Positions 1 through 8,928 of a DNA stretch of 61,731 nucleotides are shown one piece after another. The translations under genes were made by a program, and so were the position numbers. Within the stretch, counting starts at the first letter, position 1. Each line of letters begins with the position of its first letter. Under the pieces are notes generated by a model. It was given only the letters and a program-made list of their open reading frames with translations, was not told where the DNA came from and did no database searches. Source of the stretch: Planctomycetes bacterium B3_Pla (GTDB lineage Bacteria > Planctomycetota > Phycisphaerae > Sedimentisphaerales > Anaerobacaceae); the NCBI GenBank assembly GCA_005223045.1, contig NJBM01000009.1, positions 1 through 61,731 of the forward strand. Reading direction: 5' to 3'.

Positions 1-749
1 CACCGGAAGAGAATTGGCTCACGAAGGCCGGCGCCAGCAGTCGCAAATCTATGTGTCGGGGTCAGTGCGACCGACAAGCTCTAAGTCTTTTCTGTATAAA
101 GAGTTATGGAAATATGACCCTCTTGTCAACCGACAACTCCGACATTCACTAAGACCATTTCTACAGGTATTGAGCAATGTCTCAAGGTCTTGATATGATG
201 CCCCCGCTATTTCGTTAAATCCAGCAAAGCCAGTCACTTACGACTGGCTTTTCTGCTGTGCAGACCTCTCGATTTTCGGTTTAGGCTTGCCTGGGTGTGC
301 CGGTTGTGTCGAGAAAAATCGGTATGGCTGGACGTGAGAAGGGATTTTAGCCCCTGATCGTGTTTTGCTGAACTTGGCCTGGAGGACCGCTCCATATTTG
401 TAGTTACCCACAGGCCGAATGATTGAGCTTAGACACCTGCTTGATGACACGGCTGAGATTGTCTGCATCGAACGCCTGGTCGGATTGTTGAAGTCGTATC
501 ATAGATTGGCTGTTTGAGCAGGTGGGCTGCGACTCCGGCAATTGAACTCGTAGCGGAAGGTGCACACATTTTATGCAAGGAAGAGTCTCTTTTTAGTGTC
601 ACTGCATCTGCGAGCGGGCTCAAATGCAGCGAAACGTCCATGATGAAACGAAATACATCCCTCTTTGGCTCAAGAGTTTATGCAGGGATGAATATTTACA
701 CCCCACGCGCTTGACAAGTACAACGAATACCTGACGGTAATAGATTCTC
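1..749. other. No convincing gene; left-edge non-coding stretch
   Basis: Short open frames exist on both strands, but none has a good ribosome binding site together with recognisable protein character. The only clear structure is the hairpin listed separately at 226-252. A minus-strand frame of about 76 codons ends at 238 inside that hairpin. It could be the tail of a decayed gene, but I cannot name it. Confidence 0.5.
226..252 (+). terminator. Terminator-like hairpin
   Basis: The arms AAAGCCAGTC and GACTGGCTTT pair perfectly around a 6-nt loop. A T run follows on the plus strand. No plus-strand gene is seen upstream within the window, so it may end a transcript entering from the left. Confidence 0.45.
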
Positions 750-2078
750 TCACTGTCTCTTCGCACTCGACTTGCCCTTCGCATCAGGGTGGCCTGCCAG
801 TTTGCGATGCCACCAGGTTGCCATGACCGATCCGGAAACATTCATCCAGGGACCGAAGATGGCGGGCGCCAAGGCTGCCGGTGCGCTTTTGAGCACATTC
901 ATGGCAAGGCCTGAGGCCATTCCACCGTTCTGCATACCGACCTCAAATGCCACGGTTCGGCATGAGCTTTCATCCAAACGTGCGGCCCGGGCAAACCAGT
1001 AGCCTAATATATAGCCCACGAAGTTGTGTATAATCGCCGCGGCGATCAGATAGACCCCGACCGTCATCAGATCGTCTCTGGAACGGGCCGTGATGATGGC
1101 AATGATGTAGCAGATCCCCGTCATCGATACAATCGGCAGAGCCTTGTCCATCCAGTGCTCAGGTCCCTTCAGCCACACGCCGATCACAAGCTTGGCCAGG
1201 GCAACCACGCCGATCAGCGACAACCCAACAACAAAACCGTCTTTCTGCAAGGATGCATCGCCATAGGTGAAAACAGCCGCGGGCGCGAATAGACCTACGC
1301 CTGCGGCAAGCAGAATGCTGGCCACTCCGATGAGGGCCAATACCCGGCCCTGACTGAAGGCCTTGTGCCGGCTGTAAAGGATGCGATTGGCGATCAAGCC
1401 TGCGACTATCGGGACGATGATCATGTTGATGATGCCGAACATCATCTTCAGGAATTCAATCTCGATGAACTGACCGGCCAGCTTGTCCATCAAAAAAGGG
1501 GTCATCAGCGGTGAGACCAACGTGGAACAGGAAGTCATTGTCACAGACAAGGCCACATTCCCCCCGGCCAGATACGTCATCAAGTTGGATGCCACACCGC
1601 CGGGACAGGAACCTATCAGGACAACGCCGGCGGCGATTTCCGCTTCAAAGCCGAACGCTCTGGCCAAAACAAGGCCGGTCAGAGGCATCACTGAAAACTG
1701 CAGAACAAATCCAACGAGGACCGGCCAGGGCATCTTGAAGACCCGGCCGAAGTCGGCTACGCTCAAGGTCGTCCCCATGCCGAACATGATAATCTGGATC
1801 AGAGGGACAATGAGAATCTTCAAATCGACTCCGAGCCATGTCATGAAGGCCCCGGGATAGACCATCGAGGCGCTCACAAAAGCAAAGACCCAGACCGTGA
1901 AGGCGAAGCTTTTCAGGAATGAATGACTCATGAAATACAGAGCCAATGAGCCGAACATGACGATGAGCATTGGACCCGCCCAGGTCCTACGGCCGATGGC
2001 GAGCATGACGATCAATGTCGCCAGGCACATAACGAATACGAACTTGAAGTGTTCCAGAAAAGAGCGTTTAGCTTTCAT
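750..2078 (-). CDS. Bile acid:sodium symporter (BASS) family transporter
   Basis: This is a polytopic inner-membrane protein of about 442 residues with 9-10 hydrophobic segments. The central block SCPGGVASNLMTYLAGGN and the later FEVGMQNGGMASGLA segment match the two crossover regions of the BASS/SBF fold, which binds Na+ and an organic anion. I start it at the ATG at 2078; a TTG lies 15 bases upstream, so five extra residues are possible. A GGGA sits just before the ATG. It is the last gene of a three-gene minus-strand group, 36 bases after the enolase-superfamily dehydratase. That position suggests uptake of the sugar acid or a related carboxylate handled by the neighbours. The substrate cannot be read from the sequence. 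The N-terminal roughly 90 residues carry extra hydrophobic segments compared with the shorter bacterial members. Confidence 0.85.
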   Translation of the reverse strand: MKAKRSFLEHFKFVFVMCLATLIVMLAIGRRTWAGPMLIVMFGSLALYFMSHSFLKSFAFTVWVFAFVSASMVYPGAFMTWLGVDLKILIVPLIQIIMFGMGTTLSVADFGRVFKMPWPVLVGFVLQFSVMPLTGLVLARAFGFEAEIAAGVVLIGSCPGGVASNLMTYLAGGNVALSVTMTSCSTLVSPLMTPFLMDKLAGQFIEIEFLKMMFGIINMIIVPIVAGLIANRILYSRHKAFSQGRVLALIGVASILLAAGVGLFAPAAVFTYGDASLQKDGFVVGLSLIGVVALAKLVIGVWLKGPEHWMDKALPIVSMTGICYIIAIITARSRDDLMTVGVYLIAAAIIHNFVGYILGYWFARAARLDESSCRTVAFEVGMQNGGMASGLAMNVLKSAPAALAPAIFGPWMNVSGSVMATWWHRKLAGHPDAKGKSSAKRQ

Positions 2079-2114
2079 AGCTTTCCCATACAAAAGTCCT
2101 CATAAGACAATGCC

Positions 2115-3485
2115 TCAACTCCACAGCCGGTCATTCGAGCGATCCCTGTTCCATTCTTCGGTCGGGGCGAAGAGTTCCTGACCGCGCGAGAGGTGCTCTT
2201 TGACAACGTCGAGATTCAGGTCGATTCCAAGGCCGGGCCCTTCCGGCACGCGAGCGAAGCCATCCACGTGGAGCGGCTTGTCAATGCCGGTCACGAGGTC
2301 CTCCCACCAGTCGATGTCAACCGAGTGGTGTTCCAGTGCCATTACATTCTCCGTGGCTGCGGCGCAGTGTATGTTTGCCATAAAGGATACGGGGGTCCCG
2401 GCAAAGTGCATGGCCATTGCGATTCCCGCCTGCTCGGCATAATCGCCGATCTTCTTGGTCTCCAAGATGCCGCCGGCCGTGGCCAGATCGGGATGAACCA
2501 TATCCACGGCATGCTGATCGATCAGCGGCTTGAAACCGTCGAGCAGGTAGATGTCCTCGCCCGTCAGCAGCGGTACATCAACGGCGTTCTTGATCTCTTT
2601 GAGCATGTCGGTGTATTCCCACGGAACCATGTCTTCCAACCATGCGAGCTGGTAGGGCTGGAGGGCTTTTCCCAATTTGATGCAGCTATTGACGCTGATA
2701 TGGCCAAAATGATCTGAGGCAATAGGGATCTCCCAGCCTACTACCTCGCGAACTTCGGCGAAACGCTCGGCCAGCAGGGCCGCGCCTTTGTCAGATAGTT
2801 GAATACCCGTAAACGGGTGCTTGCCGTTCCAATCGGTGTCCTTCGTCGGATAGCTCAGCGCCCCGGGAACGTCTCGGATATTCCGGATGCCGCAATCGTA
2901 TTTTAAGAACGTGAATCCCTGGTCGATTCTCTTCTTCAAGCCGATCGTTTCACCGTCGGGTGTGTCGGCATACAATCGGATGCGGTCGCGGTATCGGCCG
3001 CCCAACATCTGATAGACCGGAACCCCGTACGCTTTGCCGGCCAGGTCCCACAGGGCCATCTCCACGCCAGATACGCCGCCTCCTTGCCGGCCGTGATGAC
3101 CGAACTGCTTGATCCGTTTGAATATTCGTTCCACGTTGCACGGATTATGGCCGAGCAACCGGCTCTTGAGCATTAGGGCGTAGCGCTCGCTGGCACCGTC
3201 GCGGACCTCGCCGTAGCCGCAGATGTCCTGGTTCGTGTCAATCCGAATCAACGGGCAGCGCATCGGCGCTCTCGATACGACCGCAACGCGCAGATCGGTG
3301 ATTCTCAGTTGTGACGGGCTGGAACTGCGTCTGACGTTCTGCGTGGCGAAGGCGACCTGTTCTTCAATGGGGCCCCCGATCATGTTCGCCAGGCTCAGGC
3401 CCGCTACGCTTGCACCGAAGCCTTTGAGTATGGAACGTCTGGAACGCGCAGGTCTTTGCCGCAGGTCCTTGTGTTCGTTCTGCAT
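2115..3485 (-). CDS. Mandelate racemase / enolase-superfamily sugar-acid dehydratase, Tat-exported
   Basis: The product has 456 residues. The N terminus carries two arginines, then SILKGFGASVAGLSLANM, which fits a Tat signal peptide, so the enzyme is probably periplasmic. Next come the MR capping domain and a beta/alpha barrel. Metal-ligand positions can be seen in IASDHFGH, WLEDMVPWE and LLTGEDIYLL, and a catalytic-type His in MAMHFAGTP. These features fit the galactonate/mandelate dehydratase branch, which removes water from an aldonate or related acid after abstracting the alpha proton. A KYDCG segment sits where the barrel usually has its K-x-K base. The start is supported by GGAGAGA upstream of the ATG. 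It lies between the DUF1080-RraA gene (66 bases upstream) and the BASS transporter, probably in one transcript. The exact substrate is unknown. Confidence 0.85.
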   Translation of the reverse strand: MQNEHKDLRQRPARSRRSILKGFGASVAGLSLANMIGGPIEEQVAFATQNVRRSSSPSQLRITDLRVAVVSRAPMRCPLIRIDTNQDICGYGEVRDGASERYALMLKSRLLGHNPCNVERIFKRIKQFGHHGRQGGGVSGVEMALWDLAGKAYGVPVYQMLGGRYRDRIRLYADTPDGETIGLKKRIDQGFTFLKYDCGIRNIRDVPGALSYPTKDTDWNGKHPFTGIQLSDKGAALLAERFAEVREVVGWEIPIASDHFGHISVNSCIKLGKALQPYQLAWLEDMVPWEYTDMLKEIKNAVDVPLLTGEDIYLLDGFKPLIDQHAVDMVHPDLATAGGILETKKIGDYAEQAGIAMAMHFAGTPVSFMANIHCAAATENVMALEHHSVDIDWWEDLVTGIDKPLHVDGFARVPEGPGLGIDLNLDVVKEHLSRGQELFAPTEEWNRDRSNDRLWS

Positions 3486-3551
3486 AGTCTCTCTCCGTAT
3501 CTGAAATACGCTTCAGTCCTGACAGACGCTCATCGACAAGGAGTCTCATGC

Positions 3552-5147
3552 TCACCAGTTTCGCGTCTTGGGATTCAGGATGCCTTCGATCACGTCCCGC
3601 GGCACGGGCAGTTTATCCATGTTCTTTTTCAACCAGCCTCGAAAATCGTTTTGAATCTCCGGCGACCACCGGCCGTCGATCTGTCCCGGCGTGTATTTGC
3701 CTTCCCGCAGGCGCTGGTGTCCGAACATGTCCCGCAGCATGATCGCCTCGGATTTGACGACGACTTGCTCGGCCAGATGGGCGGGGATGAAAACGATGCC
3801 CTCGCGTTTGGCCAGCACGACATCGCCGGGACAGGCCAGAGTTTTGCCGACGCGGATCGGAACGTTGATCGCGGTCAGCATGACCTCGCGAAGAAAGCTC
3901 GGATCGGCGCCTCTGTACCAGGCGTTGAATCCTTTGATTCCCTCGAGGCCTTCGAGGTCGCGAACGCCTGCATCGAAGATCACGCCATTGCCGGAGTTGG
4001 CGTAGATGGCGTTTCCGAGATTGTCGCCGATGAGAGTTCCGTCGGGGACCTTGCCAAAGCAGTCTGCGACGTACACATCACCCTTCTTCAGCATGTCAAT
4101 CGGCCACGAATTCGAACTGCCGATCCGACCTTCGTTGTGCCCTTGGCGCATGATCAAACGGTTATAGTCGGGGTGTGACGGCATGTACTGAGCAGTCAGC
4201 ACCCGGCCGACAATCGCCTCTTCCGGATACATCGTGATCCAACCGGCGGCGTTTTCGTAGCAATTGGGATAGCCGGCTCCCTTGACGATACTCCAAGCCT
4301 GCGTGACCGATACTTTCTTCATCCTCTGTAGAATATCGTCGGGGACATAAGGCCGACCATCCTCCATTCGCGGGCCGGTCCAGCCCGAGGTGCATTGCAG
4401 CGTGCGAGTCCGGCAGGAAATCACAGGCGGTTCAACGCCTTCATCATCTGCCTGGATGCGTATATTGCGCCAACGCACTTGATACGGCCCGGCATCCCGT
4501 CCTATGCCGTGGACCTGCAGGCCGATGACACCGCGACTGGTCATCCCGTCCCTCAAATCGACGCAGGGGACATCGTTGATCCATGTTCTGATCCTGTCGC
4601 CTTTGCACTCTATACGAAACTTGTTCCATTGACCGTCCTTGAACGCCTTGCCGGCTTCCGGATCGGACTTCGTGCTTGCGAGCATAAAAGCCCGGCGAGC
4701 CTCGTCGTAAATGCTGCCGGACGAGCCTGACTTCTCGGTCGCTATCTCGACCTGATAACCATAGACTCGGTCCGGTGGTATCTTCCGTTGCCGAGGTGCG
4801 CCGTCACGCCCGGTAAAGACGAATATCTTCTCGGCCTCGGCGATTGTACTTCGTATTTGCACGCCCGAATTCAGTTTTGGGTCCAAACTAACCTCAAATT
4901 CCAGCACAAAATCGCCGTACTGGCGGTCGGTACAGAGGAAGCTGTTGGGACTGCCTTTGACCGTCGTGCCGACAATGGCGCCGTCCTCCACGCGGTACTT
5001 TGCAGAACCGCTATGGACGGACCAGCCATTCAGGGTCTTGCCATCGAATAGAGACACCCACTCGTCCTTCTGCCGCTCTCCGGCGAAGCTGAAGCTCGCC
5101 AGGATAAACGACAAAGTAATTAACCAGCGAATCCTTGTGTGGTTCAT
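3552..5147 (-). CDS. Secreted DUF1080 (3-keto-disaccharide hydrolase-like) domain fused to an RraA-like domain
   Basis: The product has 531 residues. A cleavable signal peptide (about residues 1-22) is followed by a DUF1080 lectin-like jelly roll at about 25-240, with WVSLFDGKTLNGW at the start and GVIGLQVHG near the end. Residues about 270-500 resemble the RraA / HMG-aldolase fold, with GDNLGNAIYANSG, then GVRDLEG, which supplies the G...RD signature, and VLAKREGIVFIP. DUF1080 domains are linked to glycan or keto-sugar cleavage. RraA-like domains include metal-dependent aldolases and decarboxylases. The fusion suggests one exported enzyme that cleaves a modified sugar and processes the acid released; this is inference. 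The start is strong: AAAGGAG lies six bases before the ATG. It heads the minus-strand operon and is divergent from the mannonate-dehydratase-like gene. Confidence 0.82.
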   Translation of the reverse strand: MNHTRIRWLITLSFILASFSFAGERQKDEWVSLFDGKTLNGWSVHSGSAKYRVEDGAIVGTTVKGSPNSFLCTDRQYGDFVLEFEVSLDPKLNSGVQIRSTIAEAEKIFVFTGRDGAPRQRKIPPDRVYGYQVEIATEKSGSSGSIYDEARRAFMLASTKSDPEAGKAFKDGQWNKFRIECKGDRIRTWINDVPCVDLRDGMTSRGVIGLQVHGIGRDAGPYQVRWRNIRIQADDEGVEPPVISCRTRTLQCTSGWTGPRMEDGRPYVPDDILQRMKKVSVTQAWSIVKGAGYPNCYENAAGWITMYPEEAIVGRVLTAQYMPSHPDYNRLIMRQGHNEGRIGSSNSWPIDMLKKGDVYVADCFGKVPDGTLIGDNLGNAIYANSGNGVIFDAGVRDLEGLEGIKGFNAWYRGADPSFLREVMLTAINVPIRVGKTLACPGDVVLAKREGIVFIPAHLAEQVVVKSEAIMLRDMFGHQRLREGKYTPGQIDGRWSPEIQNDFRGWLKKNMDKLPVPRDVIEGILNPKTRNW

Positions 5148-5552
5148 AGGATACTCCTTTCGTCAATCAACATGTCACGCAACTGCATCGCACGCGGCTC
5201 TTGTGTTGAACCGTTCAAGTCGCCCACAGAAACCGGATCGTATCGCACGTTTGCGGCTTGTGCAACTGGTTTCTTGCGCGACACCCAAATTTCGAGCCAA
5301 TTTTACCTACTACACGTCAGGGATACGACTGAAGATGTCTGCTAACAGTCCTTGAACATAAGAGGCTCAGAAGATAGGATAGGATGGATTTAGTAAACCG
5401 GGTTCAACCCGGGTATGCCCACATGGGTAAATGGACCCCATGATGCGTCGGGAACAACTGAATTGCCAGCTCTGAATCTGGCTGTAGATTCCGGCTGATT
5501 TGAAATCTTCAGAGCGTTGGAAATGGTAACAAAACTGAAGGAGGTACATCGC
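5148..5552. promoter_or_regulatory. Divergent intergenic region of the sugar-acid locus
   Basis: About 400 bases separate two divergent transcripts (DUF1080-RraA to the left, mannonate-dehydratase-like to the right), so promoters for both should lie here. A short CCGGGT-TCA-ACCCGG hairpin sits at 5398-5412. I found no convincing -35/-10 pair or operator, and no further gene. Confidence 0.4.
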
Positions 5553-6674
5553 ATGACCGTGAAATTGTCCAGAAGAAAAATGATGCAGGCAGCGGGGGCA
5601 ATTGCGCTGGCCCCTTCCGCAGTAACGGCCGAACCGGCTGTCAAGCGGTGGCCGATTGTCGAAAGTTCGGACACGCCGAGGCTCTGCCTGAGCTTGGGGG
5701 ATGGAGGGCGAACCCCAGGGGGCAAGGAAGACGATGGTATCCGGCGGATCAAGCAACTCGGTGTGGACTACGTGTTGGGTGGAGGACCCCGCATTCCCTG
5801 GCAGGAGGCCGATCTGCGCGCCCGTATTGAGCGTTTGAGAGCAGAGGGCCTGACCTTGTACAACCTGATGATCGGCGGTTTTCGGAATACCATTTACGGC
5901 AGGCCCGGTCGCGACGAGGAGATCGAGAAGGTCATTCAATCCATACGCGCAGCCGGAAAAGCCGGCCTGCCGGTGATCGAGTACAACTTCTATGCACACC
6001 GGGCCATGGAGGGTTATTACGAGCAGATCGGAAGAGCCGGCGCGGGATACACAGCATTCGACTACGACCGCATGAAAGACCTGCCGCCCCTTCCACAAGA
6101 AGGCGCTCACAGTTTGGAAGAGATGTGGAAAAACATTACCTATTTCCTTGAGGCGGTGGTGCCGGTGGCCGAGGAGTCGGGGGTCCGGCTGGCTTTGCAT
6201 CCAAACGATCCCCCGGCGCCGATTAGCCGAGGATCCGGACAGATCATGGGAACGGTAGCTGGTTGGAGGCGCCTCATCGAGATCGTCCCGAGTCCGGCGA
6301 ACGGGATCACATTCGACTGCGGAGTGACAAAAGAAATGGGTGAAGACCCAGTGGAGGTCTGCCGCTACTTCGCCGGCAGGAAACGGATTAACCACGCGCA
6401 CTTCCGCAATGTGCGTGTGGAAAAGCCTTACGAGAAGTACGCTGAGGTGTTCCCGGATGAGGGCGAGGTCGATATGTTTGGCGTCATGAAGGAGTTGGTG
6501 CGGCAGAAGTACACCGGGACGATCTACCCTGAACACCCGCGGGCGCTGGACTACGACCGGCGGCAGCCTGGCTTTCGCAAGGGCTATCCTGGTGGTGGTG
6601 GGTATGCCGGCATCGTGTACAACGTAGCGTATACAAAGGCCATGTTGCAGGCAGCCTTGGCATCCGGACGATAG
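5553..6674 (+). CDS. Mannonate dehydratase (UxuA-like) family protein, exported
   Basis: The product has about 373 residues. The N terminus has KLSRRKMMQAAGAIALAPSA, which is Tat-like and unusual because classical UxuA is cytoplasmic. The TIM-barrel body has the UxuA landmarks: HPNDPP (metal-binding His), the FDCGVTKEMG strand, INHAHFRNV and the late YPEHPRALDYD segment. The family dehydrates D-mannonate to 2-keto-3-deoxygluconate with a divalent metal. I place the start at the ATG at 5553 because AAGGAGGT ends seven bases before it; an in-frame ATG at 5517 lacks a binding site. It is divergent from a group with a second sugar-acid dehydratase and a transporter, so the locus probably handles uronates or aldonates. 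At roughly 373 residues it matches the UxuA size range once the leader is allowed for. Confidence 0.83.
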   Translation: MTVKLSRRKMMQAAGAIALAPSAVTAEPAVKRWPIVESSDTPRLCLSLGDGGRTPGGKEDDGIRRIKQLGVDYVLGGGPRIPWQEADLRARIERLRAEGLTLYNLMIGGFRNTIYGRPGRDEEIEKVIQSIRAAGKAGLPVIEYNFYAHRAMEGYYEQIGRAGAGYTAFDYDRMKDLPPLPQEGAHSLEEMWKNITYFLEAVVPVAEESGVRLALHPNDPPAPISRGSGQIMGTVAGWRRLIEIVPSPANGITFDCGVTKEMGEDPVEVCRYFAGRKRINHAHFRNVRVEKPYEKYAEVFPDEGEVDMFGVMKELVRQKYTGTIYPEHPRALDYDRRQPGFRKGYPGGGGYAGIVYNVAYTKAMLQAALASGR

Positions 6675-6866
6675 CTCGCAGTAGTATCAGCGGTGCCTTG
6701 ATTATCCGTCACGGAATTGGCTCATTGTGCTCATGTTTGGCTGGAGGGATCAGTCCGGAGAAAGTTGGCGAATCTTCCCAACAACGACGGGCGACGCGAG
6801 GAAGCCGGATTTTTTCCAAAGGCATCATCTTTTTTTGGAGAACGGCTTGTCTCTACCACAGATGTC

Positions 6867-8468
6867 CTAACTTGTTGCGGTCGGCCGCGCCAGCCCCGGT
6901 GTCTTCTTCAGACGTTCTTTTGCCTTCTGCAATTTTTGCGCAAAGCCATCCCTCCTAAACTCCGAGGCCCACTTTCTCATTGTAATCCAACCGCCAAAGC
7001 GAATAAGGCGATTGCGCCAACGGCGATACCACCTGCTCCATCCGAGTCCAATGTCATGCAAAAAGAAAATCAGGGCGGGGAAAGTGAATATACTCACCGC
7101 TACCAAGAACATATACTTAAACCGATAGAACTTGCCCATGATCTTCCTAACGGCGCCTTGCATCTCTTCAACACTCACCGATTCATCGGGTTCAAATACA
7201 GGGAAATTGCCGTCATAATACTCCCAACCAACATCATGAGTTGGATAGATCCTGTTCTGCCTTTCAAGTCTCCGCCTCAATCTTGTTCCCGGTAGAGGAA
7301 CAGGCAGCAGGACTTGCACAGTATCAATTTTCGTTTTCCTGATAAATTTCCTATAACGCTTTACCCGTTCCCGCATCGGCATTTTGAAATCCATCTTCTC
7401 TTCCAGTGGATAGCCAAAGATAAACATGCCGTGTACCCAAAATCCGAATTTGTGAAATACCTTTGTGAGGGACAACATATCTTCAGATCTCACATGCTTG
7501 TTCATGGCCTTTAATTCTTCTTCTATAGGCGATTCAAAGCCAATGGCTACTGCGCTTATGCCCGCCTGGCGCATGGCAGAGAGCAACTCAGGATCTCTAG
7601 CTTTATCCAATCTTATCTGAACGGTTGTAACCAGTCTTCTGCCTATGCTTCTCTGATAATCCTTGAGCATTTTGCAGAATCTGATTGTTTCGTCCCGTTG
7701 TTGTCCAAAGAGATCATCAACGACAAAGAAATGCTTAGCGCCCCTTGTCTCTACAAGAAAGCTGATACTCTCGAGCAGTCGTTCGGGGCAAGAACGTCTT
7801 GGCTTGCCCTTTACAGTGCAGAACTCACAATTCATGCCGCAGCCTCGTATCCTTTCAACTGGATAAATCCTGATCTTAGCATAACGCACTAAAGAGAAAT
7901 CCGGTAAAGGCAGCTTGTCAAAATCTATTAAGAACTCTCTCTTGGGAGTAAGAACGACCTTTCCACTGTCCAGATAGGCAATCCCTTTGACCTCGCTCAC
8001 ATCTAATTTCCCTTCTATGGCTTGCAGAAGATCTTTAATTGTCTCCTCTCCCTCGCCTGTAGCTACATAATCGATGCCCGAAGATAGCGCTTCGTTTATG
8101 TTATCTTGCACAAAATGCTGTCCGCCAGCTATGGTTACAGCCCCACCGTCTTTATAATAACGGGCTATTTGATATAGTCTGGGTATAGTGCTGGTCAACC
8201 CGCCATAGAATCCAACAACATCCGCGGGTCTCTGCTGTTGTAAGAACTCGTGGTCGGCCCCACCTGAGTCGCTCCTGGGACCGCATCTGCGAAGGTTATT
8301 CTCATCAATAACTTCGACATCCCAACGCTCCATTTCATTAACAGCAGTGGCCACGCACACAGGTCCCAGAGCAGTGGTCTCCTTGGCGATTCGAGAATAA
8401 ATATTGAATGCTGGATAGGCAGGAATCACAATTCTCAATCTGTATCTTTTTTTGGATGCGTCAAGCAT
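6867..8468 (-). CDS. B12-binding-domain radical SAM protein
   Basis: The product has 533 residues. Residues 1-150 have the alternating strand/helix pattern of a cobalamin-binding domain, with VGFYGGLTSTI, IAGGQHFV and YVATGEGEE typical of B12-type radical SAM enzymes. The radical SAM core follows, with the CX3CX2C cluster motif CGMNCEFC near residues 209-216. It would hold a 4Fe-4S cluster and cleave S-adenosylmethionine. The last 90 residues include a hydrophobic segment (LVAVSIFTFPALIFFL) and a basic tail, so the protein may be held at the inner membrane. Many relatives methylate lipids, hopanoids or natural products, but the substrate here is unknown. The ATG at 8468 has GAGGT upstream. 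The short Cys-rich gene at 8584-8721 precedes it on the same strand by 115 bases. Confidence 0.85.
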   Translation of the reverse strand: MLDASKKRYRLRIVIPAYPAFNIYSRIAKETTALGPVCVATAVNEMERWDVEVIDENNLRRCGPRSDSGGADHEFLQQQRPADVVGFYGGLTSTIPRLYQIARYYKDGGAVTIAGGQHFVQDNINEALSSGIDYVATGEGEETIKDLLQAIEGKLDVSEVKGIAYLDSGKVVLTPKREFLIDFDKLPLPDFSLVRYAKIRIYPVERIRGCGMNCEFCTVKGKPRRSCPERLLESISFLVETRGAKHFFVVDDLFGQQRDETIRFCKMLKDYQRSIGRRLVTTVQIRLDKARDPELLSAMRQAGISAVAIGFESPIEEELKAMNKHVRSEDMLSLTKVFHKFGFWVHGMFIFGYPLEEKMDFKMPMRERVKRYRKFIRKTKIDTVQVLLPVPLPGTRLRRRLERQNRIYPTHDVGWEYYDGNFPVFEPDESVSVEEMQGAVRKIMGKFYRFKYMFLVAVSIFTFPALIFFLHDIGLGWSRWYRRWRNRLIRFGGWITMRKWASEFRRDGFAQKLQKAKERLKKTPGLARPTATS

Positions 8469-8583
8469 GGAGTAAACCTCAATACGACAAAGTAAGCGAA
8501 TAAGATTTTTCTTCTCATCAGCACTAAATCAAGGCCGGACAGTGAAAACGCGAGTTCTTTGGCCCACGCCCTGCTGTCCAGCC

Positions 8584-8721
8584 TTACTCGGTGTTGTTCT
8601 CTTCAGTACAAGGATGTTCCTCGACATCACCATGACATTCTCTTATCTGTTCAGGTGTACATTCTTGTGGCTTTGTTTTCAGATTATCGGGTATTTCGCA
8701 TTTGCTTTCTGCATTGTACAT
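8584..8721 (-). CDS. Short Cys-rich conserved-looking protein (45 aa)
   Basis: A 45-codon frame starts at the ATG at 8721, with a perfect AAGGAG at 8728-8733 placed six bases upstream, and ends with TAA at 8584. The product is acidic, with four cysteines and segments KCEIPDNLK, ECTPEQIRECHG and DVEEHPC. The CHG...HPC spacing resembles small metal- or redox-type proteins of anaerobes that I recall only loosely. There is no signal peptide. It is the closest upstream neighbour of the B12-type radical SAM gene in the same direction and may share its transcript. The function is unknown; binding of a metal by the Cys/His set is an inference. Confidence 0.65.
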   Translation of the reverse strand: MYNAESKCEIPDNLKTKPQECTPEQIRECHGDVEEHPCTEENNTE

Positions 8722-8928
8722 AATAAACTCCTTCACGCCTCATTACTTTCTGGTCATTTTAGCACAAGACTCGCAACAAACAAATGCTATCCTTCCCACA
8801 ATCCCATCGTTCCCGATGTGAAGAGACCGTTGTCGATTCGAAGGATCAAATCAAAGGTGCGGCCTAACGGTCAAGAACAATCTCTCTTCTCCTTCACTAG
8901 CACAGATAAACCCGGCTGGTTACTGAGA

